A stretch of DNA of 64,000 nt from Nissolia schottii. Taxonomy: Eukaryota; Streptophyta; Magnoliopsida; Fabales; Fabaceae. The notes beneath the pieces are model-generated. The model did not search any database. It saw only the letters and a list, made by a program, of their open reading frames with translations, and was not told the DNA's origin. This document shows, one piece after another, positions 22,201 through 37,104 of the stretch. How positions within the stretch are numbered: position 1 is the first letter of the stretch; each line of letters starts with the position of its first letter. A program made the translations under genes and the position numbers. The stretch lies in assembly GCA_003254905.1 (NCBI GenBank), contig QANU01073503.1:272996-336995 (forward strand). Reading direction: 5' to 3'.

Positions 22201-25200
22201 CCATAATGATTTTAGGAATTCTTCCACATTATAGCTTCTATGATGTGGTACACTATCAAGCAATTAAGTTCGTAATAAAATCATCAATCTCATATGTTTT
22301 ACGAATCATATTAGTAATCAAAATTTCTACTATAGGTCATAATAAATACACCTAAGTTGTTATACCCTTTCGCAAATTATTACTAGTCTGTCCGTTTCTA
22401 TCTGTCTCGGTTCCCTGGCTATCCATCATTAATTGCATCCACACTATAAATACCCCAAGGAACAATGGAAAGTGAGATGTCCATTTTTAAGCCTAAACAT
22501 TGGTTATTATTCATCCGTCTCTATCTGTCTCGGTTCCCTGGCAATCCAACATTAATCCCCTACTATAAATAACCTAAGGAACAATGGAAAGCAAGACATT
22601 CATTTTTAAGCCTAAACATTGCTTATCCTACCCCTCAGCATACAACTTCTTCGCTTCACCCTCATCCACCTAGCACAACCACCCCTCTCCCTTGCCCCCA
22701 GTGAAAGCTCTCTACTAGCCATTACTACTACGTCTCCCCCACGATTGAGATCGGAACATTACAAAATCTTTAACTCTATCTCATTCACTCATTTGAATAA
22801 ACTTCAATGGTAAACTCCTAGATTTTCTGTCCCACATATATACCTTAATGTAATTCTATTATCTACTTAGAGAAAAATTATATTTCAAGATCCATAAGCT
22901 TAAATCCCATAAATTTAAGACTCAGTTTCGCTTACATGCTCAAGGATTATCAGATTTATAGTCTGGGATCAGCACATTTTATTTCTGAATAGAGTTTGCA
23001 AGCCCTAGACCTGTTTGTGGCATATACAAACTATCATTTTAAGGTTTGATAGTTCCAAACTAAAGTAGCAAAATATCAGCCAATGCATTATAATATATTC
23101 AATAAAGACAATTACATATGAAGTACATCTCTTGATAAATGATAATGCTATCGTAAGTTTGTCACGGGCAGAATAAGTAACATAAAATCAGTGCTCAGTA
23201 ATCAACGGCAGGTTAAAACACAAGGGTTCAAAAGTTTTAATACACAAGCAAGCTAATTAAAGAGGAAATATAATTCATATGAAGGATAGAAAACTATCAA
23301 TGATGAATCTTTTGAAGGAAAAAAAAAAAAAAGATCTTCAAGGCTTATTAAGTACAGCTTCCATATATATGGAAGAGAAGTGTATGCTGGACAAAAAAAA
23401 AGATAAACATGAAATGCAAAAACTCACTATTAGGCAGCAGGTCCAACTATAATATGCAGGACTCCGGAAATTACCTTAACAAGCACATAAAAATATCCCT
23501 TTATGATCAAGACGTTAATGTGAGAATTCCCTAGTACTTATGCAGTAGAAGTTAATCAGAGAAGCATTGCATTCAAATGCAATAGAACATCATACTCCAA
23601 TCACAAGTCTGTATTATAATTAAATAAAATATTTCTTACAAACTTGAAAAAAAAATGTCAATAAGTTTCATCGGTTTGTTATACACAATATTCTCTGCTC
23701 TGGGAGAGAAGTCAGAAATATCCACACATTGGATAATCCATGATGCTGCTCATAGGAGAACTGACGGATATAGTTCACCTTATCCAGCTGCTGCTCCATT
23801 CCACTCCTTCTAGCCGAGCTGCTAACAGAACTTACTCTTCATCCTTCGATACAGTCAAAGTGATCAGACCTAAATATTTAACAGAACATATACCCAAAGA
23901 AAGGAACAGGATGCAAATCTATGATGACAATGCGGGAATTCCACTCTCATAAAAGGTACAATGAAACCCAGCGTGACTCAATCAAACAAACCGTTTTACC
24001 TCCATGCTTTCAAATTTTGCTCAAAGAATCTCCAATAGACTAGAGACGTAAGGGTTCAAGCATCAGCCAACCTCATGATTAAAACATTCATCCAAAAGGA
24101 ACTTGTGACATCATTTCATTTACTTAACTGACCCTCCTCCCTAAAATGGGGAAAAGATAATCTCGGCACACAATTTCTTACTACTTTTACGGTTTCTAAC
24201 AAAGATCATCACATGGTGAACATGAATGCATGAGTAGCATGACACACGATAGTATAGAGACGAAAGCTCACCACTTCATACAAACGTTAGCTTAAATTAA
24301 TAATCAAAGCACAAGAACAAGGGACAATGGCTCCTATTGTGATTTGTTTTTCAATCATGAACTCAAAACTAAATCTGAGGTTCGGTAAAGAAAGTTTCAA
24401 ACCCTACTTGAAGATATTGCAAACAAAATGATAAGAATCAATTTGGTTATGGCTCACAATTAGCTATATTACTCACCAGAAACTACAAAATTCTTAGTTC
24501 GAGAGGGAAGATGGGTTCATAACAACAATAAGCAGGGAATATGGATCATATACAGTTTATAGCTCAATATGAGGCACAACATTAAAAAGAAGTTGAGAGG
24601 TAATGATTACCGGGCGCAAAGGAAGGCCAGCAGGACTAAGGGCCACATTCCCTTTCGGAGCACTCATGTCTGGTGGATGGTGGTACCTGCATGAAGCACC
24701 AAATTTGCACTCCCCAGTTTTCAAGTAATACTGACACTCTGGCTGATCGGGCCTTTCTGGCAATGACTGCTCTTTCTGACTACTACCAGAAGGACCGACA
24801 GAGGAACCCGAAGGTTGATAAGGTCCAGCATAGGCAGCTGCCGGTGAAGGTATCTGAGTTATACCATAAAGCTGTGCTGGCCCAACATTAGACGGAGTGC
24901 TAGAAGGAAGTACAGGGCTTGCTGCCGGAGATTGCACTGAGAACTGTACAGTCAACAGCTTCAATGAACGAATGCACATATAACTTAACTATACAGTAAA
25001 AAATAAATGCTTGACCTACCTGATAAGGACCCCAGCCAGAAAAAGGGACCATGGCAGGAGAGAGTACCACAGGCCCATATGGGCTCTGAACGAATGAACC
25101 GGGTAGCAGAGGCGGCCTCGCAAGTAGCACACCAATTTGTTGAGATGAAGGACCAGATGGATGCTGTACGGTTGGATACAATGGTGAAGGTACCTGTACA

Positions 25201-26610
25201 GATAAAGGCGAAACTTGGGGAACCGGTGATGCCGCTTGAATTTGGAAGCCAGCAGGCTGTGAATGATGGAATTTACAAGTTGCACCGAACTTGCATTGCC
25301 CCGTTTTCGCATAATAGGAACACTCTTTCTCACCCTGATATTATTCAAAAAATTCAAGTTCAGAGAAAACTTGTATCATGACTACAAAAATGAGAACCAA
25401 CATAATATAAACCATTACAGACCGGTCGCATTGGATATCCATAATAATTTAGCGGCACAGCGGTAGCAACCCCTCCTGTCTGCCTAGGATGGTGATACTT
25501 GCAGGACGAGCCAAATTTGCATGATCCCGTCTTCATATAGTACTGCATTTTTAAGCATCAGCAGATACGATCAATACGAAAGGAAAGTCACAAACTTTGA
25601 AGACAATCAAAGCAGAAACACAATCCCAATTCCATCTTTGACACAAAAAGATGACCACAGATAGCACATCGTTCCATACAAAAAAAAAAACGGAATTACA
25701 GTGCCAATTGTGAAAGGGAATCATTCAATAAGTGCGCCAACATAGTATTTATCAGAACCATAATAATTAAGCACCTGGCACACAGGCTGGCCGGGACGTT
25801 CTGGATACTCCCCTCCGGTCCTCGCAGCTCCAATAACCTGAGCAGCACATTCACACATCACCAAATCACATACACATTAAATCAGTGTTTCCAAATGCAA
25901 ACATCTCAATCTCAGTTCAATCAAGTGAAAATTAATCGACTCGAAAAGCAACCCCCACAAACAAAAACAAGCCTCCTGATTCAGCAAGCACAAAATCAAA
26001 TTACCACACACTGATCACAGCCAAGATCAAAACCAAATTGCACAAACAGAAACACATGATCAAATCAATCACAAAACCAAACCCTTCAAAGCCAGAAAAA
26101 AAAAAAAAAAGAAAAGAAGAAGAGAACAACACCTTCCCACACACGCACACAAAATCAACCAAACAACAACAACAACATGAAATTAGTACCGCGGCACGGT
26201 CACGGGGATGGTTGAAGCGGCAGCGGGCACCATAGCCGCAGAACCCGGTCCTCAAATAGTAGATACAATCAGCCTCATCGGGCCTCTGGGGGTACGATTC
26301 CTCTGCAGCACCAAGGCCCAATTGCCACATAGGCTCTGCATTTTGCAAAATCAGGATCAGACCCAGTTCAACACACCCCACATTCTGCTATACCCACAAA
26401 TCACAATCGCTAAAAGCCACCACCTTTCCGCAAAAAGGAACGATTTTTATTTCATAAAAATAGGAATAACGAAAAAAAAAATGCAGAGTGGTGGGGGCAT
26501 TTGATAAGCAGAGGATGCATACCTTCGAGGCCGGTTCGGCCACCGGTTCCGGTCCACTCCGGCGACGGATCAGACCGGGAACCCTCGCTGGACCGGCCGT
26601 ACCGCTCCAT
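19261..26610 (-). CDS. CCCH zinc-finger protein with five fingers (ZFN1/C3H32-like)
   Basis: Seven coding exons on the minus strand: 26523-26610, 26190-26335, 25775-25837, 25423-25542, 25020-25334, 24611-24943 and 19261-19662. All are GT-AG and phase-compatible, giving 488 residues. Five C-x8-C-x5-C-x3-H fingers start at Cys 53, 98, 144, 314 and 360. Each follows an RP(D/G) lead-in, and several are split by introns near that lead-in. A Pro/Ser/Gln-rich linker (about 164-305) and a Ser/Thr-rich tail complete the protein. The layout matches Arabidopsis ZFN1-3, C3H32 and C3H58, which bind RNA or DNA; the exact role is unknown. The last intron is 4.9 kb and carries a SINE and other repeats. The start [10 protein letters not shown] is the first ATG after a CT-rich leader. 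Confidence 0.92.
20471..20930. other. Unexplained GC-richer island in CCCH intron 6
   Basis: This stretch stands out from the AT-rich intron. It carries a minus-strand open frame of 136 codons (20471-20881) and a plus-strand frame of 99 codons starting ACCACCATGCTG (20627). On the minus strand CCCTTG|GTAATTC looks like a splice donor after a hydrophobic leader. I do not recognise either protein. It could be a captured gene fragment, an alternative exon or chance. Confidence 0.25.
21492..21646 (-). mobile_element. tRNA-derived SINE with 20-bp target duplication
   Basis: A perfect direct repeat TAACTATTTGTTAGAAATTA flanks the element (21472-21491 and 21647-21666). On the minus strand the element runs from CCTGACGCAATGGTAAGG through GTTACCTTGTGACTTGGAG to GGTACGAGCCTTGTACAGC and a short T-run. 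This is the layout of plant tRNA-derived SINEs: a pol III A-box-like head, a degenerate B box and an oligo-T end. It lies antisense to nothing, in the same orientation as the host CCCH gene. Confidence 0.85.
22391..22621. repeat. 123-bp tandem duplication in CCCH intron 6
   Basis: Two units share TCTGTCTCGGTTCCCTGGC (22401 and 22524), an ACTATAAATA segment, AAGGAACAATGGAAAG and TTTTTAAGCCTAAACATTG. No coding potential is evident. Confidence 0.8.
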
Positions 26611-26763
26611 TGCACCGGGAAAAAAGAAAACCGGAGCTGATGAAACAGAGAATGAAAGGGATTCCGATCAAAATGGGGGTTCCCCTGCTTCAGAATTGTA
26701 GAGAGAGAGAAGAAGAAGAAGAAGAAGAAAATAAAATGGGGTTGGGAATTTGTTTCTGGGTTT

Positions 26764-26790
26764 TCTCTCTCTCTCTCTCTCTCTCTCTCT
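26764..26790. repeat. (CT)n in the CCCH gene leader
   Basis: A run of CT dinucleotides lies about 155-180 bases upstream of the start codon. On the minus (transcribed) strand it reads GA. Further CT/TC-rich tracts follow to 26950. They probably lie in the 5' UTR or core promoter. Confidence 0.8.
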
Positions 26791-28779
26791 AACTCTTTCA
26801 CACACACGGAGAGAAAAACAGCGTTGATGTCTCTGAACTGAAGTGCTTCCACTACTACCACTACTACTAGGTAGCTTGTTCTCTCTGTCTCTCTCTCTCC
26901 TCTCACTCTGTTTTTGTTTTCTCTCTCTTCTCTCTTCTCTCTCTCACTCACTCTCTTTCAGTTTCGAAGCGTTTTGAGTTTTGATCTTTTTTTTTTTTTG
27001 CCCTTTTTACTATGCTTTTTACTCTCTCTCTTGTGTGAAAGGGGGGAGAGAGAGTGAGAGGAGGGGGGCTTCTTTTATTGGTCTGTGAGTTTGTTGGTTG
27101 CTTTTATTTATATGCACCCGCCAACACCTTCCCACAGTATTACTATTTTTTCCTTTTTTTAACTAAATAGTTATAATTATTATGGTAATTGTTTATTAAA
27201 GTTTAAATTTTTATGTTTGTAAATACTATTAAATAAAATGAATCGATTAAAACAAGTTGGTCGAATGGCAACTAATGTAACTAAGCTCATCTCTTTTTCA
27301 AAAATTGAAAAGACAAAACTTGTGTTATTCGATATCTTAAATTAAATTAATCAATTTTATTAAAGTTATGATTTATACTAAAGACAGAATAAATGAAAGA
27401 CAAAGAAAATTTATATTCTTTTAAAATTTAGTCCTTTATTTTTTAGATAAATTTTTTTTGTGTTTTCTATCACAATTTTAACAAAGCATAAAAAATATAA
27501 AGACACAACTTATTCATGATTTCAAACGCAACTTAATAATGGAATCTAAATATTGGTTCAAAGAAAATATAAATAAATAAATAAATAAATAAAATGAAGT
27601 GAGCTTACGAGGGGATGGTGGAGTTTTGGAGTGGGTGAATGGGTAAGGTAACGAACAAGCTAAGCGCAGCAGTGTGAGACAGGGGGATAGAAAAAGACTG
27701 AAATGCCCTTGAATTTCTGCATGTGATTAGTGAGAGGCAATAGACAATACCCACTACGGGACATGACAGAGCTGTCCTTTTGCGTGTGGTGCTAATAGTT
27801 AATTGAAACAAATAATGGGGGCAATTAATAAATTAATTAACTATTAGTTCATTAATTTAATTAAATTAAGTGATATTGTGGGGTTTGGGTGATGACAGCA
27901 GATGCAAGAAAGAAAAAAGAGAGAAGCATGAGACAGATGCAGTTTGGTCCGCGTGGCATAAAAGGAGGATCTTCCTTAAAAGTGGTAAAAAGGTCACATG
28001 AAAATTACTATGTGACGAGGATTATGGGATCTTCTCCCTTACACCAACACCAACAAAGAACAAGTTTTTATTTATGTTGCAACTTATGCTAACTCCTAAC
28101 TAGCTTCTCTTCACTCTTAGTATTGTTATGGGATTATTATGATAGTAATTTTGATATATGTTACAGGTTTGATTGTTGTGGTTAATAAAAGCATCCAATA
28201 GTACCATTTAAAACATCCAGTAGTACCAAAAATAGTGAAGTCTCTTTTTTTTTCCCGGTAATTAATTATTTCCATTCTTTGGTTTGATTCAGTTTGTGTT
28301 TAATCACGTAATTAAATAATACTTTTTGTTGAAGGTAGAAGTAGTTGGTTTTGGAGAATAGTTTTGCAAACTACATTTTGTTGAAAAAAATAGTTGTTAC
28401 ATAGATTCTTTTATGCGAATTTTTTACGTAATAAAATTATATGTAATTTTTAATCATTAATTAAAAATGTGTGACCCATATATAACGTATAAAATTAAAA
28501 AAAAAAAAGAGAATAATCTAGGTTAATATTATAATATTACTTATATTTTTTAAATATATGTTTATACTTTTTAAACTTGAAATTAACCATTTTAAGTACA
28601 CATCAAACATGTATCTTTCTTTAAAACAGTAATTAATTTGTTTATTGTGATTTATTATAAACAATTTATATACCGAGAATTAGTAGCTTAAGTGACAAGT
28701 TATATAAAAAGATAGTCGTATATCTTGTGTTACATTCAACATATCTTTGTAAAATTTCCCCTGCCTTAAAAAAAGGTCC

Positions 28780-28994
28780 TGCTACACGTACACCAAAAAA
28801 TATACACCACACATACACCCTATATTTATATACATAAAGTTTGTGTTTTAATGTTTGTAATGTTTGTGCACTTAATTAAGTATAATTGAGAATATCATCT
28901 ATAAGTTTGTAATGTTTGTGCACTCATGAGAATAAAGTTTGTGCATTATTAATGGTGTATGTATGGGTGTATAAAATTGGGTGTACATGTAGCA
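28780..28994. mobile_element. Short TIR element, copy C (MITE)
   Basis: The left end is TGCTACACGTACACC and the right end is GGTGTACATGTAGCA, giving near-perfect inverted termini with further TACACC-type motifs inside. The interior carries AATGTTTGTGCA twice, the complement of the TGCACAAACATT motif repeated in copies A and B. At 215 bp it looks like a deletion derivative of the same family. No clear target duplication was found. Confidence 0.7.
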
Positions 28995-31504
28995 TTTTTG
29001 CTTAAAAAATGTCCCCATGTTCTTCTTCATCTAATAAGATACAAAATGAAAATTCAATTAGCATTTCATATCATCCTACAATTATGTTGTTCACTACTTG
29101 TTCAGCAACTTGATATTAATGTTTTGTTATTTTTAATGTCTGCTTAATGATCAATAGCAAGTTAGTAAGATATGTTTTTGATAGACATGCATAACTGTTT
29201 CAATGCATCATTTGTCTAGTAACTAAGTAACGTAATTATCGTGACATTAGATTATATGTTTGTTTTCTTTTTCTTCTGTAATCTAAACCCTTGCAATTGT
29301 ATAAGTTTAATTTGGTGCAGGAATTTGTTAATAACTTAATATTGTTTTCGTGAGATCGACTTGTAGTAATGTGGCTAATTATCATTACAATGGATTATAT
29401 ATTAATTATATTTGATGTACATGAAATCTGGTTATGGCCCATGGTAAACGGTTCATGCATTGCAAGAGATATTAAGATTAAATGTTATAAAAATAATGTT
29501 ACATATTGACCAAAAGAAAAAAGAAAAAGAAAATGGTTACATAACAAACTTCGGCCTCAATAAAAAGTCGTGTTTACTTTTTAGTTTTTATACTATCATT
29601 CATCGCATGCAAAGAGAATATTATATTATTAAATACATTGGTATAACTACCAAGTAATTTTGACCATTTAAAGAGTTTTATTATTTATAATGTAAAAGAA
29701 TTTTATATTACCATTCATTGTATTATATAATAAAGTTAAAATTTAATTATTTTTATTTACGTGATAACACATAATTAAATGAAACCATGCAAAAGTAATT
29801 TCTTACTAATAACCCTTATTTTGTTTTTTCTTAATTTTTTTACAGTTAAATTGAACAGAGAGAGCATTATTTAATGTAATATATGCAAAGAGAAATGTTG
29901 ATACACAGATGTATCATTTCTTAGTCTATAATGAGTAAAATTATATTCTCGTATACAATTAACATCTAAATGCTCCTACATACTAAATGAAAGGATTCAA
30001 AGAAAGTGATGAAAAATATTTGCATTTTCATAAAATATATTTAATGTGTTTTTCATAAGCATTATTAATTATTGATTTCTAATTTTTTTTATTTTATAAA
30101 TACTCTAAATATAAATCAATACTTGGTAATACTTGACAATACTGTAAAAAAAAATACTTGATAATACTCATGAAACGCACTAAACGTGCTTCATAAATGT
30201 GCAAGTATTTCTTGAAAGTGAAAGACTCATTTCCTTTGATTACTAAAATATAATTGAGTACGCGTGAGAATGAATTTTACTTTATTTATTCAATAGTGTG
30301 AATCTTTCACTTTCTTTCTAAATTAAGGAGTTCACTTTACTTAATTTTTTAAATGAAATAAAAAGATTTGTAATAATGTCTAAGATACCAAAACATTAGT
30401 TACATATTTTCCTCTATTTAGTATGTAATTTTTTTTTATAAAAAATACTTTTCCATCCAATTTTAATTTTTTTAAAAGGGATTTAATAACAAATGTCCCA
30501 TAATAATAACATGTTAAAGAGTCAATAATAGAAACTTTTGAAGTTTTCAAGACATTTAACACATTTTAAGTTTTATCTTTTAAATAGAATATGTTCTCTT
30601 TTTGATTCATTAATAAATGTCTTAAAAGCATTTCCAACCATGTAAATTTGGTCCTAGTCCATTGCATAACTAGGTAAGTAGACACTTTCTTGTTGGAGTA
30701 TAAATGTGAGGAATTTGACAAGGGACTAACGTCACCGGTTGATGACGGATCCCTCCTTCTTCTTATCCAACAAAATATTAACACAGTTTTACTTTTAATT
30801 TTTTTATAATTTAAAAAATATATGGGCTATAGTGAAAATCACAATTGATTATTTCTATTAAAGTGAAACGTCTCACTCTTGATCTCTTAATGCATTTTAT
30901 GATGCAATACTCCCTTGATCCCTTGATGCATTTGATTATGCAAAGCGGATGGATAATTTGACAGTGGTGAGATCAAAAGCATGACCCAAAGATGAATTAA
31001 CCCGTTTCTCTTAAATCAACATGTATGCATGAGCCACGCGCTCCCCTACTGCTTGCGTGCACTCCATTTCCGTTCCCTGGAAGGAAAAAAAAAAAAAAAA
31101 GAGACAAAATTGCTTGTCCCTAACAACAAGAGTAGACCACATGCTCTACCTTGGCGCGTGAGGGAACTCGTGGCGGAGAAGCGACGGTGAAGAAAGCAAG
31201 AAAATCCAACGAATCAGATCTGATCACGAGAGAACGAAATCAACGGTGAAGACACAACCGGGGGAACAAGCTCGAGGAATGAGGTTGTGACTCGGCGATA
31301 AGTATGTGCACACAAGAGTCCACCATATCATTATTGTGGTTTGTCATCAATAATCATGAGTAACACAATTACCGGCGCAACCGGTGGATATTGCCTGCTC
31401 CAATGTCGTTGAGAAATCGGATGAAGCGGTGAGCCGATGGAATTTAAGCTTAATTAGGTGCCGTTTTTTTTTTTGTTATGTACTTATGATAATAGGCAAT
31501 CTTA

Positions 31505-31918
31505 TACACTTTGCTTTGCTGGCATGATAAAAGAAAATTAGAAGAGAAAAAATGGAGGGAAGAGAAAATGAATACAAATATGTGTTTTCTCTTTTGTTGC
31601 ATGGTTGGATAGAAAAATGAAAAGAAAGAAAATGTAATTGTTATTAAAAGACATTTATGTTCTTATTTTATATTATTGTAGAAAAATACTTGTAAGGGTA
31701 GTTTATGAAAGTAAAAAATTTATCCTTCATCTTACTAGTTTTCTTCTCAAAGTTGGGAAGAAAGGTTTTTAGTAGGACCATACCCAAACTTTTTCTTTCT
31801 TTTCTATTTTTTTTACCTTAAACCCAGCAAAAGAAAATATTAATTTCTAGTCATTTTCTCTCCATTAATTTTCTTTTCATCGATTTTCTTTCCGTCAATT
31901 TTCTAACAAACCAAGCAA
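31505..31918. mobile_element. Possible foldback MITE, GAAAAT-rich arms
   Basis: The left edge TTTGCTTTGCTGGCATGATA, followed by GAAAATTAGAAGAGAAAA, is mirrored on the right by ATTTTCTTTCCGTCAATTTT and CTAACAAACCAAGCAA. The arms are low-complexity, so homology is likely but not certain. A similar structure lies at 49050-49445. Confidence 0.4.
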
Positions 31919-32737
31919 TGAGAGTCATCTAATTAAATTTTGTCACATAAAATAAAAAAATAATTAATTTTTTTACTCATTATTAAAAAAATTATATGTA
32001 TAAAATAATTTAATTAAATCACAGTACAACGTGATATCAATTACACTTTTTTTCACCTGTAGCAAACCAAGCAAATGATGAAGGGCATAGCTTATTAGAG
32101 ATTCAAATGTCGGTGGGATTTTTTGGGGGTCATTTGGTGGGATTTTAATACTTTCAAGTTCGCTATTGTTTGGTGTATTATTTGTATTGTGTTGCTCTTG
32201 GTCTATGTTCAGTTTAGAGCAACGTATACATGGTTGGGCTAGCCCAATATAAAAGACATGGAATTGAGGACCAATATGCGTTTCTATCTCTCTATATTGA
32301 GCACTAATAGTTGACCCATAGAAAAGGTGCTAATTGCAATATAACTATATATAATAACTAGTCTTTATATTTTTTTCCCCCATTCTTATCATATAGTTAA
32401 ATGCTATATTTTTCCCCTCTTCTATAGATAGATGAAATGTTTGAGTGGGAAATGCTTTGTATGTCTCTCTCTATTGAATGTCCGTCATCAAATAGACTGA
32501 CTATTCTTAATTTAAGGAGACTAAGGAGGAAGTGATCCAAAGGAATGAGGATTCATGAGTCACTAACAACAAGTCCACATGGACAAGGTTAGTGTCTACA
32601 AAAGGTGGTGTTGGACTGAAGGTGACACTAGCTACAAGCTTTTTCTACTAGCTAGACACATATTACTACTTATGTATGCCATGACATGATGCTTTCAATG
32701 GATGACACTGAGGCGAAAATTTGGGGGGGGGGGGGGG

Positions 32738-32842
32738 NNNNNNNNNNNNNNNNNNNNNNNNNNNNNNNNNNNNNNNNNNNNNNNNNNNNNNNNNNNNNNN
32801 NNNNNNNNNNNNNNNNNNNNNNNNNNNNNNNNNNNNNNNNNN
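32738..32842. other. Assembly gap (Ns) inside a poly-G tract
   Basis: There are 105 N bases, flanked by 15 G on the left and about 16 G on the right. The true sequence and length are unknown. ORFs spanning it are artefacts. Confidence 0.98.
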
Positions 32843-33248
32843 GGGGGGGGGGGGGGGGAGGGGGTACTCTTATGTCCATGAAATGGGGTTGTGAACTCTT
32901 GCACTTTTGCCAAACATATCCAGTACTATGGTGTTCTTATGTTTCGCCTAATTATTATTATTGCAAAAGGGGTTTTTGTTGTGCCATTCAAGTTTTGCTG
33001 TCCATGGGGTCCCGGCTAGCAGAGGTTGAGTGAGAGGTGTTTCATTGTCGTGAAAAAAAGGGTCTTTGTGAAGCTTGTTCTTTGTCATGACAAGCATGCA
33101 GCTAGGTGGGTGAACTATATATATATATATATATATTTTGAAGTTGTATATCAGGCTTAATTGGACATTTGCCAGGTGAATTAATGGAGAAAACACGTGC
33201 AATAAATAAAAATGCATAAAATCAAAGCAAGTATGAAAATGGCAAAAT

Positions 33249-33273
33249 TGCGGTGAGCGTGGATCGAACACGC

Positions 33274-33316
<43 letters not shown>

Positions 33317-33321
33317 CCCGC
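33249..33321 (-). tRNA. trnF-GAA: tRNA-Phe (anticodon GAA)
   Basis: On the minus strand, 73 bases fold as a cloverleaf. The acceptor arm GCGGGGA pairs with TCACCGC followed by discriminator A. The D arm includes AGCTCAGTTGGGAGAGC, the anticodon loop is CTGAAGA with anticodon GAA, and the T arm is CGTGTTCGATCCACG. The A box (TAGCTCAGTTGG) and B box (GTTCGATCC) are intact and there is no intron. This is the nuclear cytosolic phenylalanine tRNA. A T-rich stretch that could serve as pol III terminator follows downstream. Confidence 0.97.
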
Positions 33322-34988
33322 AGCATGGTATTCGTTCTTTAGTACATATATAGAAAAGCATACACAACTGCCATCTCTCAATAGACACTAGTTAAACTAT
33401 TAAACCTCGATCACATTATTAGCATTTAAACGCTATAAATTATGTTTTCCAGTCGTTAACTTGTCCTTAACTATAAGTGGAAAATGAAAGATAAGGGACA
33501 AAAGTGAAAGAAGTAGATGAAGATGAAGAGATTTATGTAGTAAATTCCAATTAGATTGGTTTACCTTATAGTCATTTGTACTCTGGTGACTGCTCAAAGC
33601 TTCAACTGATTCACCCCATTAGAACGGAGCAGTGGAGTCGGTGAGTGGAAGGAAGAACAGAAACACAAAATGAAACGATGAAAAAGCAAGCAGGCTTGAA
33701 AGAGATATGCATTCTTCAAAGTCCCAGCACAAGAATATAGGAAAAGAAAGACAAGCACCTACTAAATCCAATTTCTACCCTATAGTTACCCTCTCTGCCT
33801 CTCTTCCCTTGTGTTTTCAAGCTAAAGATATATATGGTTTAGGAAATGATTGTTCACATAGTTGTTAGGGAGGCAGATATATACTATTTTAAAAGGAGGT
33901 GAAAGGATTGCATCTACTTTTTTACTAGAAGAAGCTTAAAATAGGATGGCTTGTAATGTGAATGTTGCTGTAATAGCTCTATGAGATTTAAGAGAATGGG
34001 ACAAATTCTATCTCAATGCCATGGCGTCTCACTCAACCATTAACAAGTTGTTTTGTCTAGTTTAGCTACTGGCCAACATACTATCAAGGGATGACAAAGG
34101 GAAGCTTTTCATGAGAAGTACCAGGAGAAGTGTGTTTTTTTTTAAGGTTTGGTTTTGGGGTGGTTGGGGGGCTAAAATGTGCACTAGCCAAACAGACATG
34201 CTAATATATACCATTCCACGAAGAAAACCATATGAAAATGGGCGCGGACTAACAGTGCGATTAAATGTTCGTGCAAGGCATCCTCGATGATAGGATGTTC
34301 TGTGGCTCTCTATCGGTATGTAACTTTTCTGGCACCCATCATATTTCCTTCAAGAATCATACATGCTTCACTATGTGAATATTTGCGTGGTTAACCATCA
34401 AATAATCTAGCATTTATAAATATGGTCATAAGCTGTTTTCACTTCTAAGGACATTTATGTATTTATTTCAGCAAAATACAATTTTCAAAGAAAATTAAAA
34501 AATTAAATTACTGAATCATTTTGATGAAGAAAATAAAATTTCAAACCAATATTCTTCTAATATTTTTTTCGATATATTAGAAAAACAAATATTAGAAACA
34601 TGCATTTGGGAAAATGAACTGTTCTTTTTTAAAAAAAATACTTTCGGACCAACCTTATACATGGAAAGAAGAAACGATGTGTCATCTCCATTCTTGTGGC
34701 AGTAGCATCACTCCAAATTATACATGGTAGTCAGTGCAAAACAAGGGCATGAGATCATTATAAGTGCTAAATTTCAAGCAAAGGATAACCATACGCATTG
34801 ACAGTAATATAAGTTTGTTCGATTCTACTCAGTTATCAAAAGCCAAAAACAAAAAGACGTCGGAACCCAACAACAATGGTCTAAAATCCTCAAAACAAAA
34901 TCTGGTAATAAAGAACCAACAGGAATGTTTCTACCAAAAACACCTGATAGAGACACACTAAATACTTGGAACTCGTTCGTCACCCACA
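33322..34988. other. Intergenic region, no gene seen
   Basis: AT-rich sequence between the tRNA and eL20 genes. It includes the 3' flank of the eL20 gene. No ORF, repeat or RNA gene was recognised. Confidence 0.6.
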
Positions 34989-36748
<1,760 letters not shown>

Positions 36749-36830
36749 TTCTAAGAGAAACGTGACGAACGCGACAACACACACCTCTCTCTCTCTCGCG
36801 CGCGCGGTGGTGTGGGGAAGACGAAGAGAG

Positions 36831-36940
36831 TAAGGGTTTTGGTTTTGGTATATATATAACTGGCAACATGAAACCCTAATTCGGAACACCTTTGTGCTGG
36901 GCTTCTCTTTTTTGGGCCTGGCTGTTTTCAAGCCCAAACG
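36831..36940 (-). promoter_or_regulatory. eL20 promoter: TATA, telo-box and site II motifs
   Basis: Seen upstream of the minus-strand start at 36748. A telo-box-like AAACCCTTA occurs on the minus strand (36831-36839), TATATATA at 36848-36860, AAACCCTAAT on the plus strand (36871-36880), and TGGGCC/GCCCA motifs at about 36912-36935. Plant ribosomal protein promoters commonly pair telo boxes with TGGGCY site II elements, bound by TCP-type factors. Confidence 0.65.
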
Positions 36941-37104
36941 ACAAGGACGTTACCTTTTCCATTTTAGACAATTTGGTCAGACCCAACAAAGAAAAGACAA
37001 TGTGGTTGTTTTTTTACAAACAAAATAAATAAAAAAGACAATTGCCTTTTCTTGTCTTTTCCTTTTTTATTCTCTATGTAATAGAAAAAATGATAAAATT
37101 CATT

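Larger units (their letters stand above)
26611..33248. other. 5' flank of the CCCH gene and AT-rich intergenic region
   Basis: Bases 26611-27080 hold CT-rich leader and promoter sequence of the CCCH gene. The rest is AT-rich with TIR copy C (28780-28994), an AAAT microsatellite near 27571-27595, a GC-richer unidentified patch at about 31000-31440, an inverted-repeat element near 31505-31918, a short TA run at 33115-33135 and an assembly gap. No gene was recognised. Confidence 0.6.

Noticed and set aside
32670..33033. ORFs crossing the N run
   Set aside because: They are translated through Ns and poly-G, so they are artefacts.
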